Assembly: GCF_900115665.1 (NCBI RefSeq)
Contig: NZ_FOXH01000001.1
Span: 491,777-555,776 of the forward strand
Source of the DNA: Pseudarcicella hirudinis
Lineage (GTDB): Bacteria > Bacteroidota > Bacteroidia > Cytophagales > Spirosomataceae
Direction: 5' to 3'
Length of the DNA: 64,000 nt
This document shows positions 1-9,170 of the stretch, one piece after another (position 1 is the stretch's first letter; each line of letters starts with the position of its first letter). The notes beneath the pieces are model-generated. The model worked only from the letters and a program-made list of their open reading frames with translations, was not told where the DNA came from and made no database searches. Both the position numbers and the translations under genes were made by a program.

Positions 1-2
1 TT

Positions 3-1070
3 GACAGAGCAGTCTTCTTAAAAGCAGAGTTAAATGATTTTATTGCACTCGGGAAAAGTATCCATACTGCTGTAAGACAAAGAATTACTGACATATTCAC
101 TACAGAAGACACTGAAATTCAGAACATTGCAAAAAAAACATTAATTAAGCAATCTGAAGTAGTCATGCACCTTCCGGTGAAAATCGGAGATTATACTGAT
201 TTTTATTCAAGCATAGAACATGCTACCAACGTCGGTAAGATGTTCAGAGATCCTGAAAATGCTTTACTACCTAACTGGAAACACCTTCCGGTTGCATACC
301 ATGGCAGGGCTTCTTCTATCAGAGTTTCCGGAACAGACTTTCACAGACCCAAAGGTCAGATCAAGCCAAATGATTCCGATTCTCCTGTCTTTTCTCCCAG
401 TAAAAGTCTTGATTTCGAACTTGAAATCGGTTTAATTATCGGAAAAAATTCTGAAATAGGCGAATCTGTCTCTACAGAACAGGCAGAAAATTATATATTT
501 GGACTGGTATTATTTAATGACTGGTCGGCAAGAGATATCCAGAAATGGGAATATGTTCCATTGGGACCGTTTCTGGCAAAAAATTTCTTTTCATCGATTT
601 CTCCCTGGGTTGTGACAATGGAAGCAATGGAACCTTTCAAAAGTGAAGGTCCGGAACAAAATCCTCCGGTACTTGACTACCTGACTTTCTCAGGCGCTAA
701 AAATTACGATATACAGCTTAGTGTCGAAATCAGTGCCGAAAACGGAGCATCTGCTATTGTCAGCCAGACCAATTTTAAATACATGTATTGGAACATGGCT
801 CAGCAGATTGCGCACCATACGGTAAACGGCTGCAACCTCAATATTGGTGATATATTAGCTTCCGGAACAATTTCCGGCTCTGAACCAACAAGTTTTGGCT
901 CTATGCTTGAGCTCACATGGGGTGGTAAAAACCCTATAAAACTCTCAGAAAATTCAGAAAGGAAATTTATTCAGGATTTTGATACAGTTACAATGAGAGG
1001 TTTTTCACAAAAAGAAGGTATTAAAATAGGTTTCGGAGAAGTAAGCAATAAAGTATTACCATCAAAATGA
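3..1070 (+). CDS. fahA: Fumarylacetoacetase, 5' end outside window
   Basis: Last step of tyrosine/homogentisate breakdown: hydrolyses fumarylacetoacetate to fumarate and acetoacetate in the cytoplasm. The frame is open from base 3, so the first visible ATG at 165 is internal; about 355 residues are seen and roughly 60-70 N-terminal residues are missing compared with the usual ~420. Family hallmarks include LPNWKHLPVAYHGRASS, FELEIGL and NDWSARDIQKWEYVPLGPF, which are close to the animal enzyme. The stop overlaps the next start (ATGA), indicating translational coupling. The product acetoacetate fits the acetoacetyl-CoA synthetase encoded just downstream on the other strand. Confidence 0.95.
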   Translation, partial: DRAVFLKAELNDFIALGKSIHTAVRQRITDIFTTEDTEIQNIAKKTLIKQSEVVMHLPVKIGDYTDFYSSIEHATNVGKMFRDPENALLPNWKHLPVAYHGRASSIRVSGTDFHRPKGQIKPNDSDSPVFSPSKSLDFELEIGLIIGKNSEIGESVSTEQAENYIFGLVLFNDWSARDIQKWEYVPLGPFLAKNFFSSISPWVVTMEAMEPFKSEGPEQNPPVLDYLTFSGAKNYDIQLSVEISAENGASAIVSQTNFKYMYWNMAQQIAHHTVNGCNLNIGDILASGTISGSEPTSFGSMLELTWGGKNPIKLSENSERKFIQDFDTVTMRGFSQKEGIKIGFGEVSNKVLPSK

Positions 1071-1927
1071 CTATAAATCCTAAAGAAATAACGCTTCAGG
1101 CCTTGCAGGCATATCTGCAAAATGCAATCGCACCGAGACCAATTGCTTTTGCCAGCACAGTGGATAAAGAAGGCCAGGTTAATTTAAGTCCTTTTAGTTT
1201 TTTCAACCTTTTTGGAACCAATCCGCCTACTTTAATTTTTGCGCCCAACAGAAGAGTAAGAGACGGCTCTCAGAAACATACCATTCTGAATATTCTGGAG
1301 CATGACGAAGTCGTAATTAACCTGGTTGATTACTCAATGGTTCAGCAAATGTCTTTAGCCAGCTGTGAGTACGAAAAAGGTGTCAATGAATTCGTAAAAG
1401 CAGGATTTACTGAAGAAAAATCCTTAAAAGTTAAACCTCCGAGGGTCAGAGAGTCAAAAGCGCAATTTGAATGCAAAGTAAAACAGGTTATTCAAATGGG
1501 TGAAACCGGAGGGGCAGCAAACCTGGTGATCTGTGAAGTAATACTGATGCACTTTTCTGAGGATATCCTGGATGAATCCGGAAAAATAGATATACACAAA
1601 ACCGATTGGGTAGCACGTATGGGGGGAGATTCCTATTGCAGAGCTTCTGGTAATGCAATATTTGAGGTTCCTAAACCAAGTATTAATAAAGGCATAGGAT
1701 TTGATCAGTTACCGCTGGAAATCAGACAAAGTAATATATTTACAGCCAATGATTTAGGTATTCTTGCTAACATTGAACATCTGCCGGAAAATCAGCTGAT
1801 AGATGAGCACAGAAAGCAAAAAAAGGGAGAATTTACCGGAAAATCAAGGGACGAAATACACCATATTGCCCGGAACCTGTTAAGAGATAAAAAAGTTACA
1901 GAAGCCTGGCTTACACTTTTAAGCTGA
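1067..1927 (+). CDS. Flavin reductase-like (DIM6/NTAB) domain protein
   Basis: A 286-residue protein with the split-barrel FMN-binding domain of flavin reductase-like proteins in residues ~15-200, seen in APRPIAFASTVDKEGQVNLSP followed by SFFNLFGTNPPTLIFAPNRR. Proteins of this family either reduce flavin for a partner oxygenase or bind FMN and act on their own; the substrate cannot be read from sequence. It overlaps fahA by 4 bp, so it is co-expressed with tyrosine catabolism, where such a gene is a common neighbour in Bacteroidota. The ~80-residue C-terminal tail is charged and is outside the core domain. Ends before a strong bidirectional terminator. Confidence 0.85.
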   Translation: MTINPKEITLQALQAYLQNAIAPRPIAFASTVDKEGQVNLSPFSFFNLFGTNPPTLIFAPNRRVRDGSQKHTILNILEHDEVVINLVDYSMVQQMSLASCEYEKGVNEFVKAGFTEEKSLKVKPPRVRESKAQFECKVKQVIQMGETGGAANLVICEVILMHFSEDILDESGKIDIHKTDWVARMGGDSYCRASGNAIFEVPKPSINKGIGFDQLPLEIRQSNIFTANDLGILANIEHLPENQLIDEHRKQKKGEFTGKSRDEIHHIARNLLRDKKVTEAWLTLLS

Positions 1928-1932
1928 CAAAA

Positions 1933-1967
1933 CAATAAATCCCGGAATAATATTCCGGGATTTATTG
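1933..1967. terminator. Bidirectional intrinsic terminator
   Basis: A 16-bp perfect stem (1933-1948 with 1952-1967; core AATCCCGGAAT) with a 3-nt loop lies between the convergent flavin-reductase and acetoacetyl-CoA synthetase genes. A/T-rich flanks supply a weak U tract in both directions. Confidence 0.85.
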
Positions 1968-1972
1968 CTTTG

Positions 1973-3916
1973 TCATATCAATGTTTTAAATTCTTCAAAT
2001 GCTTCCGGATTTCTTACAGATCCTAAATTCACTGCTTTTTCCAACGGAATCCCCTGCAGAATTTTCTTGACAGGAATTTCAAGCTTTTTTCCGGAAATTG
2101 TATAAGGAATTGCAGAAACAGCAATAATCTTATCCGGAACATGCCTGGAAGTATAAGATTCGCGTAAAACCTTTCTGATCTCTTGTTTAAGCAATTCTGA
2201 AAGTTCTGAATACTCTCTCAAAACTACAAACAGAATCATACAATCTTCTTTTTCCTGATGAATAACCAATGAATCACTAATTTCAGGTAAATGCTCAACT
2301 GCTCTGTAAATTTCGGCGGTACCAATCCTGACACCCTGTCTGTTAAGCGTCGCATCAGAACGGCCAAAAATTACCAGTTTCCCTTCTTTTGAAATTTTAA
2401 CCCAATCACCATGTCTCCAGATACCGGCATATTCTTCAAAATAACTGGCTGAATATTTCTTAAAATCAGGATCATTCCAGAACATTACCGGCATGGAAGG
2501 AATCGCTTTGGTAATCACCATCTCTCCTACTTCATCCGTTAACGCCTGTCCGTTTTCATCCCATGCTTCCAGAGATACTCCCAAAGCCCGACATTGTATT
2601 TCTCCCTCTGTAACAACTTCCAAAGGATTACCGCCAACAAATGCAGTGCATACATCTGTACCACCAGACATAGACCATAAATAGACATTTTCTTTGACAG
2701 ATTCATAAATCCAGTCGAAGCCCTCGGAAGACAAGGGAGATCCTGTAGAACTTACAGAGCGAAGTTTACTTAAGTTAAATTTGTCTTTCGGATGAATCTC
2801 ACTTTTTATACAGGATTGAATAAATGAAGCACTTGTACCAAAATGATGAATACCTTCTTTTTCTGCAAAGCGCCATAAATTATCTATATCAGGAAAAGCA
2901 GGACTTCCATCATAAATCACGGCCGTTGCTCCAGCCAGTAAAGATCCCTGCAAAAAATTCCACATCATCCATCCGGTAGTGGTGTACCAGAAAAAACGCT
3001 CAGAAGGCTTTAAATCATTATGAAAGCAAAGGTATTTTAAGTGTTCAAGTAAAATCCCACCAACCGAATGAACAATCGATTTTGGCGTTCCGGTTGTGCC
3101 TGAGGAATAAACAATCCAGAGAGGATGGCTAAAATCTACCCGTTCATATGCAATTTCTTCCTGTTTTTCTGCAATAATATTGTCCCAGTTATCAAAGCCT
3201 TCTACTTCAGCATTCTTATTGAGGTAAGGAATAAGAATGGCAGATTTCAGGCTTTTAAGCTGTTTTTTTAATTCATTTACCTGTGGAATTTTATTGAATT
3301 GTTTTCCATTATACTGATAACCATCTATCGCTATGAAAACTGAAGGTTCTATTTGCTGAAACCGTTCTAAAACACTCTCCGTTCCGAAATCAGGAGAAGC
3401 ACCCGACCAGATTGCACCGATGGAAGCTGTGGCCAGCAACGCAACAGTCGCCTGAGGAATGTTGGGTAAATACCCCGCAACTCTGTCTCCTTTTCTGACT
3501 CCGGATTTTCTGAGAAATGCTGCAAGTGAGGCCGTTTGTGAAAATAATTCGTCCCAGGAAATATGTTTACTTTCTTCTGATTCGGACTTAAAAATAATGG
3601 CAGGAATCGCCTCATTTTTTCTGGTAAATATATTCTCAGCATAATTCAGAGAAATACCCTCAAACCATTTTGTCTGAGGCATATTTCCTGTCAGTACATG
3701 CTTTATCTCACCGGAATAAGACAAGCCGAAATAGTCAAACAAAATTCTCCAGAATTGTTCCTGTTCATTAACCGACCAGGCCCACAAAGATTGGTAATCC
3801 TGAAAATCCAGCTGGAAAGCGGATCTTAAATAATCAATAAACTGAGTAAGGTTAGAAGTCTTTCGCGTTTCCGCATCAGGTTTCCATAGTATTTTAGGAT
3901 TCATCATTTTCATCAA
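1973..3916 (-). CDS. Acetoacetyl-CoA synthetase (acetoacetate-CoA ligase)
   Basis: ATP-dependent activation of acetoacetate to acetoacetyl-CoA, feeding thiolase and acetyl-CoA. The 647-residue length suits the family. It is an ANL-superfamily enzyme: AMP-binding motif YSSGTTGTPKSIVHS near residue 270, GRSDATLNRQGVRIG near residue 520, and the C-terminal lysine region TISGKKLEIPVKK. The family N-terminus with NYAENIF is present. The start is uncertain because Met occurs at residues 1, 2, 4 and 5; all choices overlap the end of the upstream dehydrogenase gene. The overlap indicates one operon. Linked to fahA by pathway: tyrosine breakdown yields acetoacetate. Confidence 0.93.
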   Translation of the reverse strand: MMKMMNPKILWKPDAETRKTSNLTQFIDYLRSAFQLDFQDYQSLWAWSVNEQEQFWRILFDYFGLSYSGEIKHVLTGNMPQTKWFEGISLNYAENIFTRKNEAIPAIIFKSESEESKHISWDELFSQTASLAAFLRKSGVRKGDRVAGYLPNIPQATVALLATASIGAIWSGASPDFGTESVLERFQQIEPSVFIAIDGYQYNGKQFNKIPQVNELKKQLKSLKSAILIPYLNKNAEVEGFDNWDNIIAEKQEEIAYERVDFSHPLWIVYSSGTTGTPKSIVHSVGGILLEHLKYLCFHNDLKPSERFFWYTTTGWMMWNFLQGSLLAGATAVIYDGSPAFPDIDNLWRFAEKEGIHHFGTSASFIQSCIKSEIHPKDKFNLSKLRSVSSTGSPLSSEGFDWIYESVKENVYLWSMSGGTDVCTAFVGGNPLEVVTEGEIQCRALGVSLEAWDENGQALTDEVGEMVITKAIPSMPVMFWNDPDFKKYSASYFEEYAGIWRHGDWVKISKEGKLVIFGRSDATLNRQGVRIGTAEIYRAVEHLPEISDSLVIHQEKEDCMILFVVLREYSELSELLKQEIRKVLRESYTSRHVPDKIIAVSAIPYTISGKKLEIPVKKILQGIPLEKAVNLGSVRNPEAFEEFKTLI

Positions 3917-5147
3917 CTAATTGTTCCAGCGCAATTCTAAATAATTCCTTGGCAATTGTTTGCTTGCTATCATGCACATTCCTGGCTTTTTGCAAAGCTT
4001 TTCTGATGGTTTCTGAAACATCAAGAAAGATCGATTCATCGGTCATTACAGCGTCGTCACTCATCAGATATGCAAAAACCCTTGCCATCCCACAATTTGC
4101 AACAAAATCAGGAATCAGAGAAATTTTTTCATCAGCCTGTGACATAATTGAGCCATAAAATATCTCAGGATCAGCAAATGGTACATTTGCCCCGCAGGAA
4201 ATGACTTCAAGACCTCCGGCGATCATTTTATCCAAAGCGTTTCCTGTGACAATCCTTGAAGCAGCAGCCGGGATAAATATCTCTGCGCCGGCTGACCAGA
4301 TTTTTTCGTTAACCTCTTCATAACTAAGCAGATTCTCAGCAACAAGAGTATTATTTTCCCGGTCGAAGAAAAGGGCTTTGGTTTCTTCCAGATCCAATCC
4401 TTCTTTTCTGATAATTCCACCGTTTCTGTCAATAATTCCAACAATTCTGGCACCTAACTTCGTCAGGTATAAACCCGCAGCGGCGGCAACATTTCCCCAG
4501 CCCTGAATAATTACCCGTTTTCCTGTTATATTTCCTCCCCAAAGCTCATAATAATGTCTGATTGACTCTGAAACACCCCAACCTGTAATTAAATCAGCAA
4601 TCGTATATTTATGGACATTTTGAGAGGAAGTCGGGGTATAATTCCAATCTTCAATTACTTTTACGACTCCATGTCTGAGCTGGCCTAATTTCTTGATTTT
4701 CAAAGGTTCATTGGCCAGATAATGCCCTGTCACAATTCCTTCCTGCGGATGCCATAAGCCGTATTCTTCAGTAATCGGAATTACTTCATGGATTTCATCT
4801 ACATTCAGGTCACCGCCGGTACCATAATAATTTTTCAGTAAAGGGTAAACCGCTTTATACCAGCGTTCCAATACCCCGTGTTTTCTGGGATCTGAAGGAT
4901 CAAAATTTATTCCTGACTTAGCTCCCCCGATTTGAGGACCTGATACAGTAAACTTTACTTCCATCGTTTTAGCCAATGATTCTACCTCTCTCCTGTCCAG
5001 GCCCTTACGCATCCTCGTTCCACCTCCGGCAGCACCGCCTCTTAATGAATTAATTACTACCCAGCCTTCGGCCTCGGTTTCAGAATCCTTCCATTCAAAT
5101 ACAATTTCAGGACGTTTTTCTTCAAATTTTTTGAGAATAGATTGCAT
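3894..5147 (-). CDS. Glu/Leu/Phe/Val dehydrogenase family protein
   Basis: NAD(P)-dependent oxidative deaminase of amino acids, about 417 residues. The dimerisation domain carries the substrate-binding Lys in MEVKFTVSGPQIGGAKSGI, and the Rossmann domain carries GKRVIIQGWGNVAAAAG. The first in-frame ATG would be at 5228, but a TAnnTTTG promoter element at 5166-5173 lies inside that extension, so the ATG at 5147 (MQSILKKFEEK) is chosen. Substrate specificity (Glu, Leu or Phe) cannot be assigned; the active-site surroundings differ from classical hexameric glutamate dehydrogenases. The downstream acetoacetyl-CoA synthetase overlaps its 3' end, suggesting a shared role in amino-acid catabolism. 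Confidence 0.88.
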   Translation of the reverse strand: MQSILKKFEEKRPEIVFEWKDSETEAEGWVVINSLRGGAAGGGTRMRKGLDRREVESLAKTMEVKFTVSGPQIGGAKSGINFDPSDPRKHGVLERWYKAVYPLLKNYYGTGGDLNVDEIHEVIPITEEYGLWHPQEGIVTGHYLANEPLKIKKLGQLRHGVVKVIEDWNYTPTSSQNVHKYTIADLITGWGVSESIRHYYELWGGNITGKRVIIQGWGNVAAAAGLYLTKLGARIVGIIDRNGGIIRKEGLDLEETKALFFDRENNTLVAENLLSYEEVNEKIWSAGAEIFIPAAASRIVTGNALDKMIAGGLEVISCGANVPFADPEIFYGSIMSQADEKISLIPDFVANCGMARVFAYLMSDDAVMTDESIFLDVSETIRKALQKARNVHDSKQTIAKELFRIALEQLVDENDES

Positions 5148-5165
5148 TTTTTTATGATTTATATG

Positions 5166-5197
5166 CAAATGTAAATTAATTTTACTTAGTATAACAA
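5166..5197 (-). promoter_or_regulatory. Promoter of the dehydrogenase operon
   Basis: On the minus strand TACATTTG (5173-5166) matches the Bacteroidota -7 element TAnnTTTG, with GTTG about 21 bp upstream (TTG at 5197-5195). The ATG at 5147 follows 18 nt after the -7 box, which also fixes the start codon. Confidence 0.65.
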
Positions 5198-5277
5198 CTA
5201 TTAGTAAACATTTATTTATTGCTATCAAGGATCATAATGATTCACAGAATTTTAGGGATAAATCGTTTAAAAACCTG

Positions 5278-5285
5278 TAATTTTG
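5278..5285 (+). promoter_or_regulatory. -7 promoter element of the TPR lipoprotein gene
   Basis: TAATTTTG matches TAnnTTTG. Transcription would begin near 5292, which excludes an ATG at 5283 and supports the start at 5310. No convincing -33 element is seen. Confidence 0.5.
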
Positions 5286-5309
5286 GATAAAAATTTCAAC
5301 TATCATTGT

Positions 5310-6230
5310 ATGAAAAAATCATTCAAACGCTCTGTTTTCTATTCAATCTGTTACCTTCTTTTTTTATGCTGGATTTCAGGATGTAATAGTGACAGTAAAT
5401 TACAGGAGGCCACAGATTTTTTCAAAAGAGGAAATTTCAAGCTTCAGAACCGGGAGTATCAGGAAGCGATTAAATGGTTTACTGAAGCGATTGAAAAAAA
5501 GCCTGATTTTGCTGATGCTTACAATAACAGAGGTTTGGCTTATCAGAAAGCAGATAAACTTGATGAGGCGCTGGCAGACTTTGACAGCGCTATAGAAAAG
5601 GATAATAATTTTACGGAAGCCTATTACAACAGAGCTGAACTTCTTTTCATAAAAGGAGAATATCAAAATGCGCTAAAAGATCTTGAAGCTGTTCAGAAAG
5701 TGTATAAGGATTCTTCTTACGTGTATGTAAGCCTTGGTAATATTAAAGCCCAATTAAATAATCTTTCAGGAGCAACTGCCGATTATGAGCAGGCGATCAG
5801 ACTAAATCCTAAAAATGCTGAAGCATATTCTAATCATGGTTATCTTTATTTTCAGCAAAAATCTTATGATTTAGCCAGAAAGGATTTCGAAAAGGCTTTG
5901 TCACTGGATAGTAATCAGGATTTTGCTGCCAATAACCTGGCATTTATTCTGGGAGAAGAAGGAAAATATGAAGAGGCATTGAAATGGGCGAAAAAAGCTA
6001 TTGCTCAGAAAGCGACACAGCCAATTTATCTTAATAATTACGGCTATATCCTGTTGCAGCTTGGAGAAACCCAGAAAGCCAGAGAGGCCATAGAACATTC
6101 TTTAAAACTTCAGCCGGAAAATGCTTATGCCTTAAGAAATCTGAGTTTGTATTACAAAAAAACAGGAAATCTTACAGAATCTGAAAAATACCTCAATGAG
6201 GCAAAAAAGATTGATCCTTCTATAAAATAG
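5310..6230 (+). CDS. TPR-repeat lipoprotein
   Basis: About 306 residues. The N-terminus MKKSFKR plus a hydrophobic stretch ending in WISGC is a lipoprotein signal peptide, so the mature protein is tethered to a membrane facing the periplasm. The rest is at least seven tandem tetratricopeptide repeats (pattern AYNNRGLAYQKADKLDEALADF and variants), a protein-interaction solenoid. Comparable PilF/NlpI-type TPR lipoproteins act in envelope assembly, but the partner is not evident here. The gene stands alone, with its own promoter and convergent with menD. The start was chosen from the promoter position and the signal peptide. Confidence 0.85.
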   Translation: MKKSFKRSVFYSICYLLFLCWISGCNSDSKLQEATDFFKRGNFKLQNREYQEAIKWFTEAIEKKPDFADAYNNRGLAYQKADKLDEALADFDSAIEKDNNFTEAYYNRAELLFIKGEYQNALKDLEAVQKVYKDSSYVYVSLGNIKAQLNNLSGATADYEQAIRLNPKNAEAYSNHGYLYFQQKSYDLARKDFEKALSLDSNQDFAANNLAFILGEEGKYEEALKWAKKAIAQKATQPIYLNNYGYILLQLGETQKAREAIEHSLKLQPENAYALRNLSLYYKKTGNLTESEKYLNEAKKIDPSIK

Positions 6231-6280
6231 TCAAATCTATGTTTAGGATCTCTTTAAATATCCGGAAAATAAGATAAACT

Positions 6281-6328
6281 CAGAAGCTACAAGTCAACAG
6301 ATCCAATTCTGCAAACCTGTAGCTTCTG
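6281..6328. terminator. Stem-loop between convergent genes
   Basis: CAGAAGCTACA (6281-6291) pairs perfectly with TGTAGCTTCTG (6318-6328) across a 26-nt loop, between the TPR gene and menD. U tracts are poor, so this is a probable rather than classic intrinsic terminator. Confidence 0.5.
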
Positions 6329-6332
6329 ACAT

Positions 6333-8057
6333 TTAAACAGCTTTAAAACCGGCTTTAAATTGTTTGAAAATCTCTGTATTTACCAATGAATCTGTATCAA
6401 CTTCCAGTAATTTCGGTTTTCCGGAATTTTCGGCAAATAATGATAATTTAGCCATCAGTCCTTCATTATTATTTACTTTAACATATTCTATATCAGCATC
6501 CTGACAGGTTTTCTCTGCATTATAAGACTGAACTGTCTCAAAATAGTCTTCAAGCTCCTGAAGCTTCGATGGTCCATCAATTACTCTGAAAATTCCACCG
6601 CCATGATTATTTAACAAAACAATTCTTAAATTTTCAGGTAAATACCTGTTCCAAAGAGCATTCCTGTCGTAGAAAAACGCTACATCTCCGACTAAAAGAA
6701 AAACCGGTTTCTTTGTACTAATCGCTGCGCCGACAGCAGTGCTTACACAACCATCTATTCCACTTGTTCCTCGATTGGCAAAAACTTCTATTTTCTTCTT
6801 TGCTTCAACACCAATATAATTTGCATAACGAACTGATAATGAATTAGCTAAATGTAATTGAGAATTATCCGGTAAGCCTTCCATAAATTGCTTAATTACC
6901 AAAAATTCATTAAATGATTCGGTTTTAAAATCAGCCTGAAAGAAAGATTCCACATATTTTCTCGCCTTTAATTCTCTTTCAAACCAGATATTCTTAAATT
7001 CAGGATCTCTCTCTTCCATATCTCCGTTTCGGAAATTATCATAGTCAATATCAGCAAAGAGTTTTGAGAAAAAATCAAGAGGGCTCACCGGAATAATCTG
7101 AGTCAGAGATTGAAAGGTATCAATCAAATGATCTCCATATTGCAAGTGCCAGTGTTCTTCAGCTTTGTATTTCCGTAGAAATGTTTTAAAACTTTTAGAA
7201 ATAAAGGATTTTCCGATCGTAATCAGCAAATCCGGTTTCAACAGAGAATCATCTCCCCCTAAAAACAAATCATGTTTAGAGATTGAATCCAAGCCAACAT
7301 TTGAAATAGCCTCTCCTAAAACCGGAATATTAAATTCTTCCTGAATTTTAGCCAAAACCTCCGACAGTGCAGAGTTCAATTCTTCCTGGCCAACTGCAAT
7401 CAATATTCGGCTGGAATCTATTACCTTTTCAATGATTTCAGTCCAGTCTTCCTTACTTAGCTGAAATACAGGTTTAATTCTTTTTATATCACGCGCCCGG
7501 GGACTAAACCTAACCTCTTCATTTTCAAGAGGATAAAAAGGTTCTCTTAATGGAATATTAATATGAACGGGACCTTTGGGTTCTGTCATGGCTAAATTAA
7601 GCGCATGATTTACTGATCTTTCAATCTGCCAGACGGAGTCGGGATGAGAATAGTCAGCACCGATCTCAAAACTTTGTTTAACATGTTTACCAAAAATATC
7701 AGTTTGGTATATCGTTTGCCCGTCATGCTGATGAATCCATTCTTTAGGCCGGTCGGCTGTGAGAACAATCAGCGGGATTTCCTGAAAAAAAGCCTCAGCG
7801 ACAGCTGGTGCATAATTATAAGCAGCAGAGCCTGAAGTACAGCATATTACGACAGGTTCCTTTAAATTTTGAGACATTCCCAGGGCAATAAAAGCTGCCG
7901 AGCGTTCATCCGATACTGATTTGGCCTGAATACCCGGATGGCGGGCCAATGCAATCGTTAAGGGAGCGTTTCTGGAACCCGGAGATATTAGGGCATGATT
8001 AACACCTTTTTTGTGCAAAATTTCGGCAATATTGAGAATGGGTTGTAATAAGGCCAT
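6333..8057 (-). CDS. menD: 2-succinyl-5-enolpyruvyl-6-hydroxy-3-cyclohexene-1-carboxylate synthase
   Basis: Thiamine-diphosphate enzyme of menaquinone synthesis that adds the succinic semialdehyde unit from 2-oxoglutarate to isochorismate. The 574-residue length fits MenD. Visible hallmarks are the N-terminal ALISPGSRNAPLTIAL, TADRPKE, and the C-terminal ThDP region with FANRGTSGIDGCVSTAVGAA, LVGDVAFFYDRNAL and LNNHGGGIFRVI. No other men gene is next to it in this window. It is flanked by a terminator on the rpoD side, so it has its own transcription unit. Menaquinone is the usual respiratory quinone of Bacteroidota. Confidence 0.95.
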   Translation of the reverse strand: MALLQPILNIAEILHKKGVNHALISPGSRNAPLTIALARHPGIQAKSVSDERSAAFIALGMSQNLKEPVVICCTSGSAAYNYAPAVAEAFFQEIPLIVLTADRPKEWIHQHDGQTIYQTDIFGKHVKQSFEIGADYSHPDSVWQIERSVNHALNLAMTEPKGPVHINIPLREPFYPLENEEVRFSPRARDIKRIKPVFQLSKEDWTEIIEKVIDSSRILIAVGQEELNSALSEVLAKIQEEFNIPVLGEAISNVGLDSISKHDLFLGGDDSLLKPDLLITIGKSFISKSFKTFLRKYKAEEHWHLQYGDHLIDTFQSLTQIIPVSPLDFFSKLFADIDYDNFRNGDMEERDPEFKNIWFERELKARKYVESFFQADFKTESFNEFLVIKQFMEGLPDNSQLHLANSLSVRYANYIGVEAKKKIEVFANRGTSGIDGCVSTAVGAAISTKKPVFLLVGDVAFFYDRNALWNRYLPENLRIVLLNNHGGGIFRVIDGPSKLQELEDYFETVQSYNAEKTCQDADIEYVKVNNNEGLMAKLSLFAENSGKPKLLEVDTDSLVNTEIFKQFKAGFKAV

Positions 8058-8133
8058 ACTTAAACAGAGTAATTAAAATAGCTTAATCCTTAAATTTTCT
8101 GGAATCTTCCGGATTCTGAGAAGGATATCTTCA

Positions 8134-8160
8134 GAACAAAAAAAGCCTCTAAAAGAGGCT
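8134..8160 (-). terminator. Intrinsic terminator of rpoD
   Basis: AGCCTCT (8144-8150) pairs with AGAGGCT (8154-8160), loop of three bases. Read on the minus strand it is followed by a run of seven T (8144-8138), 24 nt after the rpoD stop. Confidence 0.85.
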
Positions 8161-8183
8161 CTAAATTTACTATCAGGAAATTA

Positions 8184-9047
8184 TTATCCCAAATATGTTT
8201 TCAAGGCTTTACTTCTCGAAGTATGTCTCAGACGACGAATTGCTTTTTCTTTGATCTGACGCACACGTTCACGGGTAAGATTAAACTTTTCACCGATTTC
8301 TTCAAGAGTCATTGCATGTTCTCCGTTCAAACCAAAGTATAATGTTACCACATCTGCTTCACGTTGTGTAAGCGTTGAGAGTGCTCTTTGGACTTCACGA
8401 CGAAGTGAATCATTAATCAAACCAGAGTCTGGTTTATCTTCACCATCATTTTCCAACACATCAAGAAGAGAGTTTTCCTCCCCTTGAACGAAAGGAGCAT
8501 CCATAGATACGTGACGACCTGAGATTTTCAAGGTATCGACAACTTCTCCTGTAGAGATTTCAAGCACTTCCGCTAATTCTTCCGGAGATGGCTCACGTTC
8601 GAATTTCTGCTCTAATTCAGAGAAAGTCTTAGAGATTTTATTTAAAGAACCTACACGGTTAAGTGGCAGACGTACGATACGTGATTGTTCCGCCAAAGCC
8701 TGAAGAATAGACTGGCGAATCCACCATACAGCGTATGAAATAAACTTAAAACCACGGGTTTCATCAAAACGCTGAGCAGCTTTGATCAAACCAAGGTTAC
8801 CTTCATTAATAAGGTCACCTAAACTTAATCCTTGATTCTGATATTGCTTCGCTACTGACACAACAAAGCGAAGGTTCGCTTTTGTAAGTCGTTCGAGAGA
8901 AAGTTGATCACCTTCACGTATTTTCTGAGCTAAAATTACTTCCTCGTCTGGTGTTAACAAATCCACCTTACCTATTTCCTGCAAATACTTATCGAGTGAC
9001 TGGCTCTCCCGGTTTGTAATTTGCTTGCTGATTTTTAGCTGTCTCAT
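8184..9047 (-). CDS. rpoD: Primary RNA polymerase sigma factor (sigma-70 family, RpoD/SigA)
   Basis: Housekeeping sigma factor of 287 residues, the compact Bacteroidota form without region 1.1. Region 1.2 is [20 protein letters not shown], region 2 includes [19 protein letters not shown] and the -10-recognition and melting residues [15 protein letters not shown], region 3 follows, and region 4 has the helix-turn-helix [20 protein letters not shown]. Such sigma factors recognise TAnnTTTG with a distal TTTG element, the motif seen repeatedly in this window. The gene lies downstream of pnp in the same orientation, separated by an AT-rich spacer with a large inverted repeat. Confidence 0.97.
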   Translation of the reverse strand: MRQLKISKQITNRESQSLDKYLQEIGKVDLLTPDEEVILAQKIREGDQLSLERLTKANLRFVVSVAKQYQNQGLSLGDLINEGNLGLIKAAQRFDETRGFKFISYAVWWIRQSILQALAEQSRIVRLPLNRVGSLNKISKTFSELEQKFEREPSPEELAEVLEISTGEVVDTLKISGRHVSMDAPFVQGEENSLLDVLENDGEDKPDSGLINDSLRREVQRALSTLTQREADVVTLYFGLNGEHAMTLEEIGEKFNLTRERVRQIKEKAIRRLRHTSRSKALKTYLG

Positions 9048-9091
9048 ATTTAATTACCTGTTGATAATTGCTGGTTTCAATTAACATAAAG

Positions 9092-9158
9092 TCAGTTAAC
9101 AATTATCAGATTCTTAACCATAATTTGGAGATTAAGATATAAAATAATTGTTAACTGA
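9092..9158. repeat. 15-bp inverted repeat between pnp and rpoD
   Basis: TCAGTTAACAATTAT (9092-9106) and ATAATTGTTAACTGA (9144-9158) are perfect inverted copies separated by 37 bases, with further TTAAC units inside. It could form a long A/U-rich hairpin at the rpoD leader, or be a protein-binding site or terminator for pnp. No U tract in the correct place. Confidence 0.6.
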
Positions 9159-9170
9159 TTAAATAACGTA

